Assembly: GCA_002928965.1 (NCBI GenBank)
Contig: PERU01000001.1
Coordinates: forward strand, 62,001 to 126,000
Length of the DNA: 64,000 nt
DNA from: Methylomonas sp.
GTDB lineage: Bacteria; Pseudomonadota; Gammaproteobacteria; Methylococcales; Methylomonadaceae
Direction of reading: 5' to 3'
The notes beneath the pieces are model-generated. The model made no database searches, had not been told where the DNA came from, and saw nothing but the letters and a program-made list of their open reading frames with translations. Both the position numbers and the translations under genes were made by a program. Shown here in pieces: positions 18,401 to 27,233 of this stretch (the first letter of the stretch is position 1; the number at the start of each line of letters is the position of its first letter).

Positions 18401-18588
18401 GGTGTTTGCCCCTGGCTATTGCCAGCGGTGCAGGGGCGTTGTCGCGTCGGGTCATGGGCTATGCGGTGATCGGCGGTATGACGGCAGTCACTGTGATCGC
18501 CATATTTTTGATTCCGGTGTTGTTTTATGTGGTGGAAACCTTAGCCAAGCCCAAGTCTGAAACAACCAAAGGAGACACGCATGAATAA
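15451..18588 (+). CDS. RND efflux inner-membrane transporter, HAE1 family
   Basis: A 1045-residue proton-driven exporter of the AcrB/MexB class. It starts with the family N-terminus MAKFFINRPIVAIVIAILMV. Proton-relay residues are visible: the two adjacent Asp of GLVVDDPIVVVEAVEH and the Lys of GLAAKNAILIVEFAK. Twelve helices are arranged in two halves with two large periplasmic loops. The VDDPI variant of the usual VDDAI is more like MexF-type pumps. Substrates cannot be predicted from sequence. The stop overlaps the start of the outer membrane factor gene by eight bases. Confidence 0.96.
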   Translation: MAKFFINRPIVAIVIAILMVMIGLVSMMGLPIAQFPNIAPPEIQVSTNYTGADAVTVEQAVATPIEQQMSGVDNMNYMYSINSNSGSMTLRVNFDVATDPNTDQVLAQMRKSQAESQLPQEVRNFGVNVQKSSGSPLVMFALYSPNGSYDNIFLANYAFININDQMTRVKGVASVSVFGAGQYAMRIWVKPDQLAKLNITIPEIISAVQAQNNVNPAGKVGGEPVPAGQEFTYAVRAQGRLQTEEEFGNIVLRAESDGSMVRIKDVGRIELGAQTYDMKGRLNGKPAALIALYQLPGSNAIDAAEGAKKTMEELKSRFPADLDYVVALDTTLAVTEGINEIMHTLFEALVLVILVVFLFLQGWRPTLIPLLAVPVSLIGTFMLFPLLGFSINTLSLFGLVLAIGLVVDDPIVVVEAVEHYIEQGLSPKEATLKTMQEVTGPIIGTSLALIAVFLPTVFIPGITGRLYQQFAVTVGVSVMISTFNSLSLSPALAALLLKPRVRGTGPVQKFYDAFNRQFGRANAGYVSFCSVLIRKSLISMVFLGVLAAFAGGLGRQIPMGFLPDEDQGYLFAGIQLPNVASLQRTDQVTVKVEEILKNTPGVAYYSSVIGYNMLSQANTTYNTFFFISLKNWAERTKPEEQYAAIKAHLNKELSSLPEAIGFSFPPPAIPGVGTSGGVSMVLEDRAGKEVAFLAENTDKFIAAARKRPEIAGVFTTGLPSVPQIFVDVDRDKVLKQGVQLSDVYKTLQAYMGSGFINYFNRFGRQWQTYVQAEGEFRKDTDALGQFYVRNSAGNMVPLSALTTIRKTEGPEFTMRYNLFRSQQISASAKPGYSSAQVMQALEEVFAETMPSDMGYDYVGMSFQEKQAQQGISPAAVFVFAIFCVFLILAALYESWSLPFSVLLGTPIAVFGAFAGLLIGQYENNLYAQIGLVMLIGLAAKNAILIVEFAKMGVEEGKSIYDAALEAARLRLRPIMMTALSFILGCLPLAIASGAGALSRRVMGYAVIGGMTAVTVIAIFLIPVLFYVVETLAKPKSETTKGDTHE

Positions 18589-20017
18589 GTTGTCTGCTCT
18601 GACACTGGCTATCAGTCTGACCGGCTGTTTTACAGTAGGGCCGGATTATGAAAAACCGCAAATCGCGGCGCCGCAGCAATGGCGGTTTGCTGTCGAGGAT
18701 GCCAAGGAAACTGCTAATTTACCCTGGTGGGAGCAATTAAACGATCCGGCATTGAATACCCTGGTCGAACAAGCCATCCAGCATAATCTGGATTTAAAAG
18801 TCGCCATTGCCAATGTCGAACAATTCATGGGCGTCTATGGCGCCACGCGTGCCAATCTGTTCCCGCAGATTTTTGGAGAAGGCGGCTACAGTAGGCAACA
18901 ACCGAGTGGGGAGGCGACCAATTTTGGCGGCAAACTACCGGATACCGATGTGGCGCAGCTAGGCGCCACCATGCTCTGGGAACTGGATGTCTGGGGACAA
19001 TTACGCCGTGCCAAGGAAGCGGCGAATGCCGATGTGTTGGCGCAGACAGCCGCCCGCGATGCAGTTGTGTTGACCTTGGTGAGTTCGGTGGCGCAAACCT
19101 ATATCAGCTTGCGGGCTCTGGATCGGAGTCTGGAAATCACCCGGCAAACGGTGGATAGTCTGATGGAAGAAAACCGCATCGCCAAAGCCCGGTTTGATGC
19201 CGGTTATGCGTCGGGAATCGAGGTGAGTCAGTCGGATTCGGAACTTGAACGTCGGCGGGCGCAGATTCCCGGTTTTGAACAACAAATCGCCCAGGCCGAA
19301 CATGCGTTGAGCCTGTTATTGGGTAAGCCCCCATCTGCCATTGAGCGAGGGATGAGCCTGGATGCTTTGTTGCCACCAGCGGTGCCGGCAGGTTTGCCTT
19401 CCGATCAATTATTGCGCAGACCGGATATTCAGCAAGCCGAACAAAATTTGATCTCCGCCAATGCCCGTATCGGTGTGGCACGAGGTGAATATTTTCCCAA
19501 AGTCCGCTTGTCCGGTGACGTCGGTCAAGCCAGTATCGAACTGGCGCAAATGTTCGCGCCGGGTGCCAATTTCTGGACTATCGGTACCCGTTTGTTAGGA
19601 CCAATATTTACCGCTGGTAAGGTGGCAGGTCAGGTGCAAACCGCCGAAGCCCTGCAACAAGCGGCTTTGGCGAGTTATCAAAAAGCCATTTTATCGGCGT
19701 TCAAAGAGTTTGATGACGGCCTGATTGCCCAAACGAAATCCAATGAACGGCAGACTAATCAATCTAAACGGGTGGCGGCCTTGCAAAACTATTTACGCTT
19801 GTCAAAGATACGTTATGACGAAGGCTATACCTCTTATCTTGAAGTGCTGGATGCCTTGCGCCAGTATTACGAAGGCCAGATTGAATTGGTGCAGGCCCGT
19901 AACGACACCTTTATCGCCTTGATTCAGTTATACCGGGCGATGGGGGGTGGTTGGATCGTATCGGCCGAGCAAAAACAGCAGGTTCCAGAGGTGAAACCTG
20001 CTGTAATGTTCCCTTAG
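18581..20017 (+). CDS. efflux outer-membrane lipoprotein, NodT/OprM family
   Basis: Outer membrane channel of the tripartite pump, 478 residues. A lipoprotein signal with lipobox SLTGC (C16) leads into VGPDYEKP, the typical start of mature NodT/OprM proteins, followed by two repeated OEP domains with long helices (for example LRRAKEAANADVLAQTAARDA) and LLRRPDIQQAEQNL. The length is normal. It is the last gene of the operon, and the region after it holds two miniature transposable elements. Confidence 0.95.
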   Translation: MNKLSALTLAISLTGCFTVGPDYEKPQIAAPQQWRFAVEDAKETANLPWWEQLNDPALNTLVEQAIQHNLDLKVAIANVEQFMGVYGATRANLFPQIFGEGGYSRQQPSGEATNFGGKLPDTDVAQLGATMLWELDVWGQLRRAKEAANADVLAQTAARDAVVLTLVSSVAQTYISLRALDRSLEITRQTVDSLMEENRIAKARFDAGYASGIEVSQSDSELERRRAQIPGFEQQIAQAEHALSLLLGKPPSAIERGMSLDALLPPAVPAGLPSDQLLRRPDIQQAEQNLISANARIGVARGEYFPKVRLSGDVGQASIELAQMFAPGANFWTIGTRLLGPIFTAGKVAGQVQTAEALQQAALASYQKAILSAFKEFDDGLIAQTKSNERQTNQSKRVAALQNYLRLSKIRYDEGYTSYLEVLDALRQYYEGQIELVQARNDTFIALIQLYRAMGGGWIVSAEQKQQVPEVKPAVMFP

Positions 20018-20148
20018 TTGCGGTTTTAAATCCGGTTTATACCGAAAATCGCACCATTCATTAACACAATGACTCTTGTCGACGAAAAGCAATGGCAGGA
20101 TTAAGCAATCACATGCTTTTCAGTAAATTTTCCAATCCAACTTCCCTA

Positions 20149-20308
20149 GGAGCCTGTCCGAGAATAGAGAACCTGCTACGGAAAAGCCTTTTTGGCCAGA
20201 TTTCCCGCTCATTTTCGTTAAATAGCACCACTATTCGCCTCAAATGATCAACAAATCTGACTCAAAATAGCTTTCCCTCGCGACGATTCCTATTCTCGGA
20301 CAGACTCC
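20149..20308. mobile_element. MITE copy 1, TA-flanked, IS630-type ends
   Basis: A 160-base element with terminal inverted repeats of 17 bases: left GGAGCCTGTCCGAGAAT, right end the complement of GGAGTCTGTCCGAGAAT. It is bounded by TA dinucleotides, the target duplication of IS630/Tc1-mariner elements. It has no coding capacity, so it must have been moved by a transposase in trans. The neighbouring copy is about 90 percent identical by eye. Confidence 0.85.
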
Positions 20309-20310
20309 TA

Positions 20311-20469
20311 GGAGCCTGTCCGAGAATGGAGAATCTGCTACGGAAAAACCTTTTGGCCAGATTTCCCGCTCATTTTCGTTAAATAGCACCACTAGTCGTC
20401 TCAAATGATCAAAACATCTGACTCAAAATGGCTTTTCCTCGCGACGATTCCTATTCTCAGATAGGCTCC
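20311..20469. mobile_element. MITE copy 2, tandem with copy 1
   Basis: Same element in the same orientation, separated from copy 1 by one shared TA and followed by TA at 20470-20471. The right end has drifted (complement of GGAGCCTATCTGAGAAT). The second copy probably inserted at the TA flanking the first. It ends 34 bases before the proA start, so it may influence proA expression. Confidence 0.85.
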
Positions 20470-20503
20470 TAGCCAGATCATCGTAACCTTTACAGTGAGT
20501 ATC

Positions 20504-21757
20504 ATGAGTACCGATTCAGTCCTAAGCATTGCCCAACAAAGTCGTGCCGCATCTCGCCAGTTGGCCTCAACCCCTGAATTCTTGCGCAATCAGGCCTTGG
20601 CAAACATGGCAGAGGCACTGGCATCGGTCAGACAACAGGTTTTGGAAATCAATGCACAGGAAATCATCAAAGCCCGTGACGAAGGCCAGACGGATGCCAT
20701 GGTCAAGCGGTTGACCATAGACGATAAAACCTTTGACTACATGCTATCCCGCATAAAAAAAGTGGCTCAATTACCGGACCCGTTGAATCGGATATTGACC
20801 GGCCATACCAATCCGGCCGGGTTGCGGGTGTATAAAAAATCCGTGCCGCTGGGCGTGATCGGCATCATTTACGAGTCGCGCCCCAATGTCACTACCGATG
20901 CGGCGGCGGTGTGCATCAAAAGCGGGAATGCGGTGATTTTACGCGGTGGTTCGGAAGCTTTGCACACCAACGCCATACTCACCGATGCGATGGCCGCCGG
21001 CGCAATCAACGCAGGTTTGCCGGCACATGCAATACAGATTATCCGAGCCCCCGGTCACGAAGCGGTGGGTGAATTATTGCAAATGGATCAATACATAGAC
21101 GTATTGATCCCGCGTGGCGGCAAAGGTTTGATCAAACGTATCGCCGAAGGCACCCGAATTCCGGTAATCAAACATTACGACGGCATTTGTCATTTGTATC
21201 TCGCTGCCGATGCCAACCCGGAACAAGCCGTTACCTTGGCCGTGAATTCCAAATGCCAAAGTGTACAAGTCTGCAATGCCCTGGAAACTTTGCTGGTTGA
21301 CAGCCAATGCGCTGAACAGCTATTGCCATTGCTGCAGGTTGCCTTTGCTGAACATAACATCGAACTGCGCGGTTGCGAACGTACCCAAGGCTGCTTGCCC
21401 AGCATTGCTCTGGCCAGTGAAGAGGACTGGCATACCGAATACCTGGCTCCGCTGTTATCGATCAAGATCGTTGATGGCATACAACAAGCCATCGACCACA
21501 TCAACCATTACGGTTCTGGGCATACCGATGGCATCGTCACCCAAAACTTGAGTCTGGCCCAGCATTTTGAGGATCAAGTCGATTCAGCATCCGTGATGAT
21601 CAATGCCTCGACCCGCTTGTCCGGCGGTGGCGATTACGGCTTGGGCTCGGTGGTGGGTATCAGCACCGACAAATTGCATGTGCGAGGTCCGGTGGGATCT
21701 AATGAACTGACTACGTATAAATGGGTGGCTTATGGGGACGGACATTTGCGGGGGTAG
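20504..21757 (+). CDS. proA: glutamate-5-semialdehyde dehydrogenase
   Basis: Second step of proline synthesis: NADPH-dependent reduction of gamma-glutamyl phosphate. The 417 residues show PLGVIGIIYESRPNVTTDAA, the catalytic cysteine in VNSKCQSVQVCNALE, and the C-terminal GPVGSNELTTYKW. An in-frame GTG nine bases upstream is an alternative start. proB is not adjacent. The short distance to a transposable element suggests its promoter is inside or next to that element. Confidence 0.96.
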   Translation: MSTDSVLSIAQQSRAASRQLASTPEFLRNQALANMAEALASVRQQVLEINAQEIIKARDEGQTDAMVKRLTIDDKTFDYMLSRIKKVAQLPDPLNRILTGHTNPAGLRVYKKSVPLGVIGIIYESRPNVTTDAAAVCIKSGNAVILRGGSEALHTNAILTDAMAAGAINAGLPAHAIQIIRAPGHEAVGELLQMDQYIDVLIPRGGKGLIKRIAEGTRIPVIKHYDGICHLYLAADANPEQAVTLAVNSKCQSVQVCNALETLLVDSQCAEQLLPLLQVAFAEHNIELRGCERTQGCLPSIALASEEDWHTEYLAPLLSIKIVDGIQQAIDHINHYGSGHTDGIVTQNLSLAQHFEDQVDSASVMINASTRLSGGGDYGLGSVVGISTDKLHVRGPVGSNELTTYKWVAYGDGHLRG

Positions 21758-21884
21758 GGGGGATGAAAGCCGACAGATATCGACCGCCATATTGGAATTG
21801 ACTAAAACAGTGCTGCGAACGACTTTCCTGTGGCTTCTGCTGGGATTAACGATTACAGGGATTTCCTGGCGAATCTGGCGGTAG
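21732..21884 (+). CDS. possible small single-helix protein overlapping the proA 3' end
   Basis: A 50-codon frame overlaps the last 26 bases of proA. Its second half is one hydrophobic helix (TTFLWLLLGLTITGISW) ending in a basic residue. There is no clear ribosome binding site for this ATG, and I recognise no family. A shorter version could start at GTG 21813. It is listed as a candidate only. Confidence 0.25.
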   Translation: MGTDICGGRGDESRQISTAILELTKTVLRTTFLWLLLGLTITGISWRIWR

Positions 21885-22014
21885 TCGCTGTTTAAAAACC
21901 GGCCTTTACAATCATCGCTGTCAATAATATTTCGTCAGGATTTTCGGCATTGTACTATGCAGGTAAGATCCATTTGGTTTTGTTTCATATCCTTTAACCC
22001 GTTGTGAGTTTGCC

Positions 22015-24222
22015 ATGAATGATATTCTGTTATTAGCCGTACCGTTGGCGGCCCTGATCGCGCTGGCCTGTGCTTACTATTTCTATCGGCAGATGCTCAG
22101 TGCCGATGAGGGCACCGACAGCATGCGTCAAATTGCGCAATTTGTGCGTGAAGGCGCTATGTCGTATCTAAAACAACAATACAAAGTGGTTGCCGGTGTG
22201 TTCGTGCTGCTGGCTTTGTTATTCATGGTTATGGCGTATTTTGGTGTCCAGAACCCTTGGGTGCCGTTCGCATTTCTGACAGGCGGATTTTTCTCGGGTC
22301 TGGCGGGTTTTTTTGGTATGAAAACCGCAACCTACGCATCAGCACGCACGGCGCAAGCTGCATCGGAATCTTTGAACGCCGGTTTGCAAATTGCCTTTCG
22401 AGCTGGCGCCGTGATGGGGTTGGTCGTGGTGGGATTGGCTCTGGCGGACATCTCGATTTGGTATGTAGTGCTCGACTATTTCATCACAGAGGACCAACAC
22501 GGCCACAAACTCATCGTCGTCACAACCACCATGTTGACCTTTGGCATGGGGGCATCGACGCAAGCACTGTTCGCCCGCGTCGGCGGCGGCATTTACACCA
22601 AGGCGGCCGATGTAGGCGCTGATTTGGTCGGCAAGGTTGAAGCCGGCATTCCGGAAGACGACCCGCGCAATCCGGCAACCATCGCCGACAACGTCGGTGA
22701 CAATGTCGGCGATGTCGCTGGCATGGGGGCTGACTTGTATGAATCCTATTGCGGCTCGATTCTAGCGACGGCGGCCTTGGGTGCTGCGGCGTTTGTTGCT
22801 GATCCCGCCATGCAACTCAAGGCGGTAGTTGCGCCTATGCTGATCGCCTCAGTGGGTGTATTACTGTCGATTTTCGGTATTTTCCTGGTACGAACTCGAG
22901 AAAACGCTGATATGAAACAACTGATGCATGCACTCAATCGCGGTATCAATACTGCCGCAGCCCTTACTGCTGCCGCGACCTTTGGCATTCTGTATCTAAT
23001 TGATTTGCATCATTGGCAGGGTATGGCGTCTGCTGTGGTTTGTGGTTTGATTGCGGGCATCATCATTGGCCAGGGCGCGGAATATTACACCTCGCATGCT
23101 TACAGTCCGACGCGGAAAATCGCCGAGAGCGCGGCGACAGGGCCTGCTACAGTCATCATTTCCGGTCTGGGCGTTGGCATGATGTCCACAGCGTTGCCGG
23201 TATTGACCATTGCGGTTGCCATCATTATGGCGTTTTTGTGTGCCACCGGGTTTGATGTGGCCGGCATGCTAGTGGCGGATAACTTGAGTCTGGGTCTGTA
23301 TGGCATCGGTATTGCCGCGGTTGGCATGTTGTCGACGCTCGGCATTACGCTGGCAACCGACGCCTACGGTCCGATCGCCGACAACGCCGGCGGTAATGCC
23401 GAAATGAGCGGCCTGCCTCCCGAGGTGAGATTGCGTACCGATGCACTGGATGCTTTGGGTAACACCACCGCTGCCACCGGCAAAGGCTTTGCGATTGGTT
23501 CCGCTGCACTAACAGCCCTGGTGCTGCTGGCGTCTTACATCGAGGAAATCAGAATCGGTTTATTACGCATCGGCCAAACCACGTTGACGCTGGGTCACGG
23601 AGAATCCATCGCCACCCAACAAGCCAGCTTCGTTGACTTCATGGATTTTTACCAAGTTAATCTGATGAATCCCAAGGTTCTGATCGGTTTATTCATCGGC
23701 TCGATGATGGCCTTTGTGTTCTGTGGCTTGACCATGAATGCCGTGGGCCGTGCTGCGCAAAAAATGGTGGAAGAAGTCCGCCGACAATTCCGGGACATTG
23801 CCGGTTTGCTGGAAGGCACAGGAAGGCCGGATTATGCCCGTTGCGTCGAGATTTCGACCAAGAGCGCACAACAGGAAATGCTGCTGCCTTCGCTGCTGGC
23901 CTTGCTGGCGCCGATAGCCACCGGTTTGATTTTTGGTGTTGCAGGTGTCATGGGGCTTTTGGTCGGTGGCCTGTCTACCGGTTTCGTGTTGGCGGTTTTC
24001 ATGGCCAATGCCGGTGGCGCCTGGGATAACGCCAAGAAATATGTCGAGGAAGGTCATCTCGGTGGCAAAGGTTCTGATGTACACAAAGCCTGCGTCGTCG
24101 GTGACACAGTTGGCGACCCATTCAAGGACACGTCCGGTCCCTCGCTGAACATTTTGATCAAGTTGATGAGCATGGTCGCCATCGTCATGTCCGGTTTGAC
24201 GGCCGCGTGGTCGCTGTTTTGA
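22015..24222 (+). CDS. hppA: membrane-bound proton/sodium-translocating pyrophosphatase
   Basis: A 735-residue integral membrane pyrophosphatase that couples pyrophosphate hydrolysis to ion pumping. The substrate motifs are present: [43 protein letters not shown], and the late [16 protein letters not shown] and [17 protein letters not shown]. Residue A486 in [10 protein letters not shown] is the alanine associated with potassium-dependent enzymes (potassium-independent forms have Lys). Whether the pumped ion is H+ or Na+ cannot be settled by eye. Such pumps are common in methanotrophs that use PPi-linked metabolism. A bidirectional terminator follows. Confidence 0.96.
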   Translation: MNDILLLAVPLAALIALACAYYFYRQMLSADEGTDSMRQIAQFVREGAMSYLKQQYKVVAGVFVLLALLFMVMAYFGVQNPWVPFAFLTGGFFSGLAGFFGMKTATYASARTAQAASESLNAGLQIAFRAGAVMGLVVVGLALADISIWYVVLDYFITEDQHGHKLIVVTTTMLTFGMGASTQALFARVGGGIYTKAADVGADLVGKVEAGIPEDDPRNPATIADNVGDNVGDVAGMGADLYESYCGSILATAALGAAAFVADPAMQLKAVVAPMLIASVGVLLSIFGIFLVRTRENADMKQLMHALNRGINTAAALTAAATFGILYLIDLHHWQGMASAVVCGLIAGIIIGQGAEYYTSHAYSPTRKIAESAATGPATVIISGLGVGMMSTALPVLTIAVAIIMAFLCATGFDVAGMLVADNLSLGLYGIGIAAVGMLSTLGITLATDAYGPIADNAGGNAEMSGLPPEVRLRTDALDALGNTTAATGKGFAIGSAALTALVLLASYIEEIRIGLLRIGQTTLTLGHGESIATQQASFVDFMDFYQVNLMNPKVLIGLFIGSMMAFVFCGLTMNAVGRAAQKMVEEVRRQFRDIAGLLEGTGRPDYARCVEISTKSAQQEMLLPSLLALLAPIATGLIFGVAGVMGLLVGGLSTGFVLAVFMANAGGAWDNAKKYVEEGHLGGKGSDVHKACVVGDTVGDPFKDTSGPSLNILIKLMSMVAIVMSGLTAAWSLF

Positions 24223-24355
24223 TCGAAAGCATAGCGTCGAAAAGTATTAAGGATTTGGTGGTAAATAACGTCTGGAAATTCTGGTCTTATCAACCCACGG
24301 TTTACTTGCCGCCTTTTTTCAAAGGGGCCGTCATTTTTGGCGAAACGCTAAGCAT

Positions 24356-24382
24356 AAAAAAACCGGGTTAACCCGGTTTTTT
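24356..24382. terminator. bidirectional terminator between hppA and the ACP-like gene
   Basis: A run of A, the palindrome ACCGGGTTAACCCGGT (24362-24377) and a run of T form a hairpin that works in both directions between two convergent genes. Confidence 0.92.
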
Positions 24383-24401
24383 GTTTAGAGCTGAAGAACG
24401 T

Positions 24402-24674
24402 TTAATGGAGCTGCACTTTTGCTACCTGATTGACGATGTCCTGTACTGTTTTGATTTGGTTAAAATCAACGCGGGCTTGATTAAACATATCCATAATCGA
24501 TTCATCCAACTGAGATTGGATGGTTGGCGTCATGCCCAGATCTGACTTTAAATCGCTGTTGGGTGATATGTCATCAATGTCTACATCAAAGGTATCTGCA
24601 AGCACAAAATACACTGCCATTGACATCATGTTTTGTAAGCTTTCTACTTCAGTATTGCCTAATTTTCCACACAT
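24402..24674 (-). CDS. acyl-carrier-like protein lacking the phosphopantetheine serine
   Basis: A 90-residue protein that aligns by eye along its length with acyl carrier proteins: a first helix, then DISPNSDLKSDLG matching the loop before the carrier site, a second helix ending MDMFN, and the closing KTVQDIVNQV pattern of ACP helix IV. Where ACP has DSL (the serine carrying phosphopantetheine), this protein has DLGMTP (45-50), with Pro in place of Ser, so it cannot carry an acyl group in the usual way. The start at 24674 is preferred over 24689 because GAGGA lies seven bases upstream. It is downstream of the chemoreceptor on the same strand, 132 bases away. The function is unknown. Confidence 0.7.
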   Translation of the reverse strand: MCGKLGNTEVESLQNMMSMAVYFVLADTFDVDIDDISPNSDLKSDLGMTPTIQSQLDESIMDMFNQARVDFNQIKTVQDIVNQVAKVQLH

Positions 24675-24806
24675 TGTATATATCCTCATGGGTTTAAAAA
24701 CGTTGGATATAGTGTGGTTAATACGTCAGCTAAAAACCTTGATTCATCATACAAAATGCATTTGCCTAGTGTGGGCTGGTTTGCATTTATTCAGTTTAAA
24801 CAACCC

Positions 24807-25934
24807 CTAGTGCGCCTGACACAAGATTGTTGGGTTTTCTTCGGCATTGCGCGCCATTTTTTCCAGATTCTCCAGTACCGACAAACTGGCTTGTTCCATT
24901 CTGCCAATTTGATCCAGCATGGTTCGCGTATCGGCTTGGGAATGGGCTTTGAGTGCTGAAATGGCTGCATCGTGGACTGACATATGCGGTTGTTCTATTT
25001 CGCGATAGCCGGGCAGTTGAGAAAAGCAGCTTTTACCCTCGCCACTGTAATACCATTTACCAAGCCGGCATTGGGTATGTTCGGCAAAATCATGGGCTGA
25101 TTTTTCTGATAAATGAAACAAGACTTTATAAACTTCAAATTTGTAAATCAAATGATCCACTTTGGCCAGTTCGCAAAAGCTGCGCAAAGATGAAGCGGCC
25201 ACCACTTGTTCCATGGTCTGGGAAAAGTCCACCAATTGGCGCATGGTTGCAGTAGCTCTGTGACCTTCCTCGCTAAACATCAACGATTGAGCGGCCAACA
25301 TGGACATCTGCTCACGGGTGTTACCACTGCCAACCTGGATTGATTCAGCCAGATTTGAAATTTTATCGGTGGCTTCGGCGGTACGTTTTGCCAAGGTCCG
25401 GACTTCGTCGGCGACAACCGCAAACCCGCGTCCTTGTTCGCCAGCCCGTGCTGCCTCGATCGAAGCGTTAAGAGCCAGCAAATTGGTTTGGTCGGCAATG
25501 CCTCTGATCAACTGCACCACGCCGATAATTTCTCTGGAGCTTATGTCCAAATTCCCTGCCTGTTGTGCGGCAAGATTTGAAGAAGTGGCCAGTTTATTCA
25601 AATTAAGCGCGATGTGTTCTATGGCTTGGCTGCTGGTCAACGAAATTCCCTGGGCCTCTACCGCGTTGTTTTTTTCATCGCGCAAGCGATTGGCCAGGGT
25701 TTGGAAACTGCTCTGGGTATTTAGCAGCGATTGGCCAAAGTTTTGAAGATAACGGATGGTATCCAGGTTCAACTGCAACTGGCTTTCTGCCATGAATTTG
25801 GCTGCTTCGCTTTGTTGTAGCTGTTGTTGCAATGCATTCCGCTCTTGTTCGAGTTTTTGGTTATGGTCTCGAAGGCTTGCTAATTCTTGGCGCAAAACAA
25901 CAACTTCTTGGTTATTAAAAAATGAGAATGGCAT
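24807..25934 (-). CDS. soluble methyl-accepting chemotaxis protein with CZB domain
   Basis: A 375-residue cytoplasmic chemoreceptor. The first 80 residues form a coiled coil; no transmembrane helix is present. The signalling hairpin is clear: [20 protein letters not shown] followed by [18 protein letters not shown]. The C-terminal part is a chemoreceptor zinc-binding (CZB) domain with the pattern H (KVDHLIYK), CRLGKWYY and H (PHMSVHDAA). CZB receptors sense zinc or oxidants such as HOCl through the Zn-bound cysteine; the ligand here is inferred. No chemotaxis operon is adjacent. Confidence 0.9.
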   Translation of the reverse strand: MPFSFFNNQEVVVLRQELASLRDHNQKLEQERNALQQQLQQSEAAKFMAESQLQLNLDTIRYLQNFGQSLLNTQSSFQTLANRLRDEKNNAVEAQGISLTSSQAIEHIALNLNKLATSSNLAAQQAGNLDISSREIIGVVQLIRGIADQTNLLALNASIEAARAGEQGRGFAVVADEVRTLAKRTAEATDKISNLAESIQVGSGNTREQMSMLAAQSLMFSEEGHRATATMRQLVDFSQTMEQVVAASSLRSFCELAKVDHLIYKFEVYKVLFHLSEKSAHDFAEHTQCRLGKWYYSGEGKSCFSQLPGYREIEQPHMSVHDAAISALKAHSQADTRTMLDQIGRMEQASLSVLENLEKMARNAEENPTILCQAH

Positions 25935-26328
25935 GTTGGAGATCAGGTCAATGAGGAATACGTGCAGCTTATAGTCATAAAACGATTACAGGTTTTTCAA
26001 CAGTCAACACAATTAATATATCAATGGATTGTAATCCAAAGATCACACGAGTTGTTACAATTAACTGCGGCCAAGATGAGGCGGACTTTAATTTTTATGA
26101 TCCAGTTGACGGAAAAAATACATCCGTTTAACTGCTTTAGATACTCTGCCTTGGTGCTTTTTTCAGATTGGTGCAGGTACTCGTCTTTGAAGAAATTGAT
26201 CGTCGCGAGGGAAATCTGGCCAAAAGGGCTTTTCCTCAGCAGGTTCTCTATTTTCGGACAGACTCTTAGTGGCGGTAAAGGTAGACTGCGCCTTATTCGG
26301 CAAGAACATTCAAACCCCAGGACAACAC
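25935..26328. other. intergenic region with a truncated MITE
   Basis: No gene seen. Its right part holds a truncated inverted MITE fragment (26199-26266), followed by about 60 bases before the aldo/keto reductase start. Confidence 0.5.
26199..26266 (-). mobile_element. truncated, internally deleted MITE copy 3
   Basis: Read on the minus strand, this matches the left 60 bases of the elements at 20149 and 20311 up to TTTCCC, then jumps directly to TCGCGACGAT from near the right end. Both breakpoints lie in the same six bases TTTCCC, so the deletion is explained by recombination between short repeats. The right inverted repeat is missing. The outer end is followed by TA. Confidence 0.75.
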
Positions 26329-27180
26329 ATGCATAGCGAAAACAATTTGATGTCAGCGGCAGCCGTGCAGATGCCACGTATTATTTACGGTACCGCCTGG
26401 AAGAAACAGGCAACAGCCGAATTGGTTGAATTGGCCTTGCGCACGGGATTTCGCGGCATTGATACAGCTTGCCAGCCCAAGCATTATAACGAGCGTGGGG
26501 TAGGTGATGGCATTGCCGCGGCTAAGCAGCGTGGTCTGTTGACTCGAGACCAACTGTATCTACAGACAAAATTTACCCCACTGAATGGCCAGGATCCGCA
26601 AAACATTCCCTACGATCAGCAGGCCGATTTGGCTGAGCAGGTCCGGCAATCGTTTGATGTCTCTTTAAATAACCTGCAAACAGCGTATTTGGATGGTCTG
26701 GTGCTGCATTCGCCATTAGCCGATAGGCAGCAGTTGATGCAAGTCTGGCAGGCAATGGAAAAGCTGGTGCAGGCCGGTCATGTTCGGCAACTCGGCATTA
26801 GTAATTGTTACGATCCGGCCTTATTCGAGTTTCTATACGATGCAGCCACCATAAAACCGGCGCTGATTCAAAATCGATTTTATGCCGACACGGGTTACGA
26901 TGTTGCGCTAAGAGCCTTTTGTAAACAGCACGCTGTGATTTATCAAAGCTTTTGGACTTTAACCGCAAATCCAGCTGTTTTGGCGGATACGGTGCTTAAA
27001 AATCTGGCCGTTCAATACCGGCGTACCCCAGCGCAACTATTGTTCCGCTATCTGACTCAGCAAGACATGATCCCGTTGACTGGCACACGATCAATCAGCC
27101 ACATGCAGGAAGATTTGGCTATTTTTGAATTTCATTTGACGGAGTCAGAATGTCAGCAGATTAGGTGCTTGCTTGAGTAA
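26329..27180 (+). CDS. aldo/keto reductase
   Basis: NADPH-dependent oxidoreductase of the AKR superfamily, 283 residues. Visible are GTAWKKQ near the start, GFRGIDTACQPKHYNE (Asp and Tyr of the catalytic tetrad), LQTKFTP (catalytic Lys), the catalytic-site His region LDGLVLHSP, QLGISN, and the cofactor part PLTGTRSISHMQEDL. The ATG at 26329 follows CAGGA with good spacing and is preferred over an upstream GTG at 26269 that lies just past the MITE fragment. The substrate is not known. Confidence 0.9.
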   Translation: MHSENNLMSAAAVQMPRIIYGTAWKKQATAELVELALRTGFRGIDTACQPKHYNERGVGDGIAAAKQRGLLTRDQLYLQTKFTPLNGQDPQNIPYDQQADLAEQVRQSFDVSLNNLQTAYLDGLVLHSPLADRQQLMQVWQAMEKLVQAGHVRQLGISNCYDPALFEFLYDAATIKPALIQNRFYADTGYDVALRAFCKQHAVIYQSFWTLTANPAVLADTVLKNLAVQYRRTPAQLLFRYLTQQDMIPLTGTRSISHMQEDLAIFEFHLTESECQQIRCLLE

Positions 27181-27233
27181 AAACCTCAGCATCACCCCGG
27201 TCAAGTCACTATCAATTCTGAACCCTGACAGGA

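Noticed and set aside
20149-20469. CRISPR-like tandem repeats
   Set aside because: Only two long units with inverted ends and TA flanks; no short repeats with unique spacers. They are MITEs.
26269-26328. Longer N-terminus of the aldo/keto reductase from GTG 26269
   Set aside because: It begins just past the MITE fragment, has no ribosome binding site, and adds residues not typical of the family.
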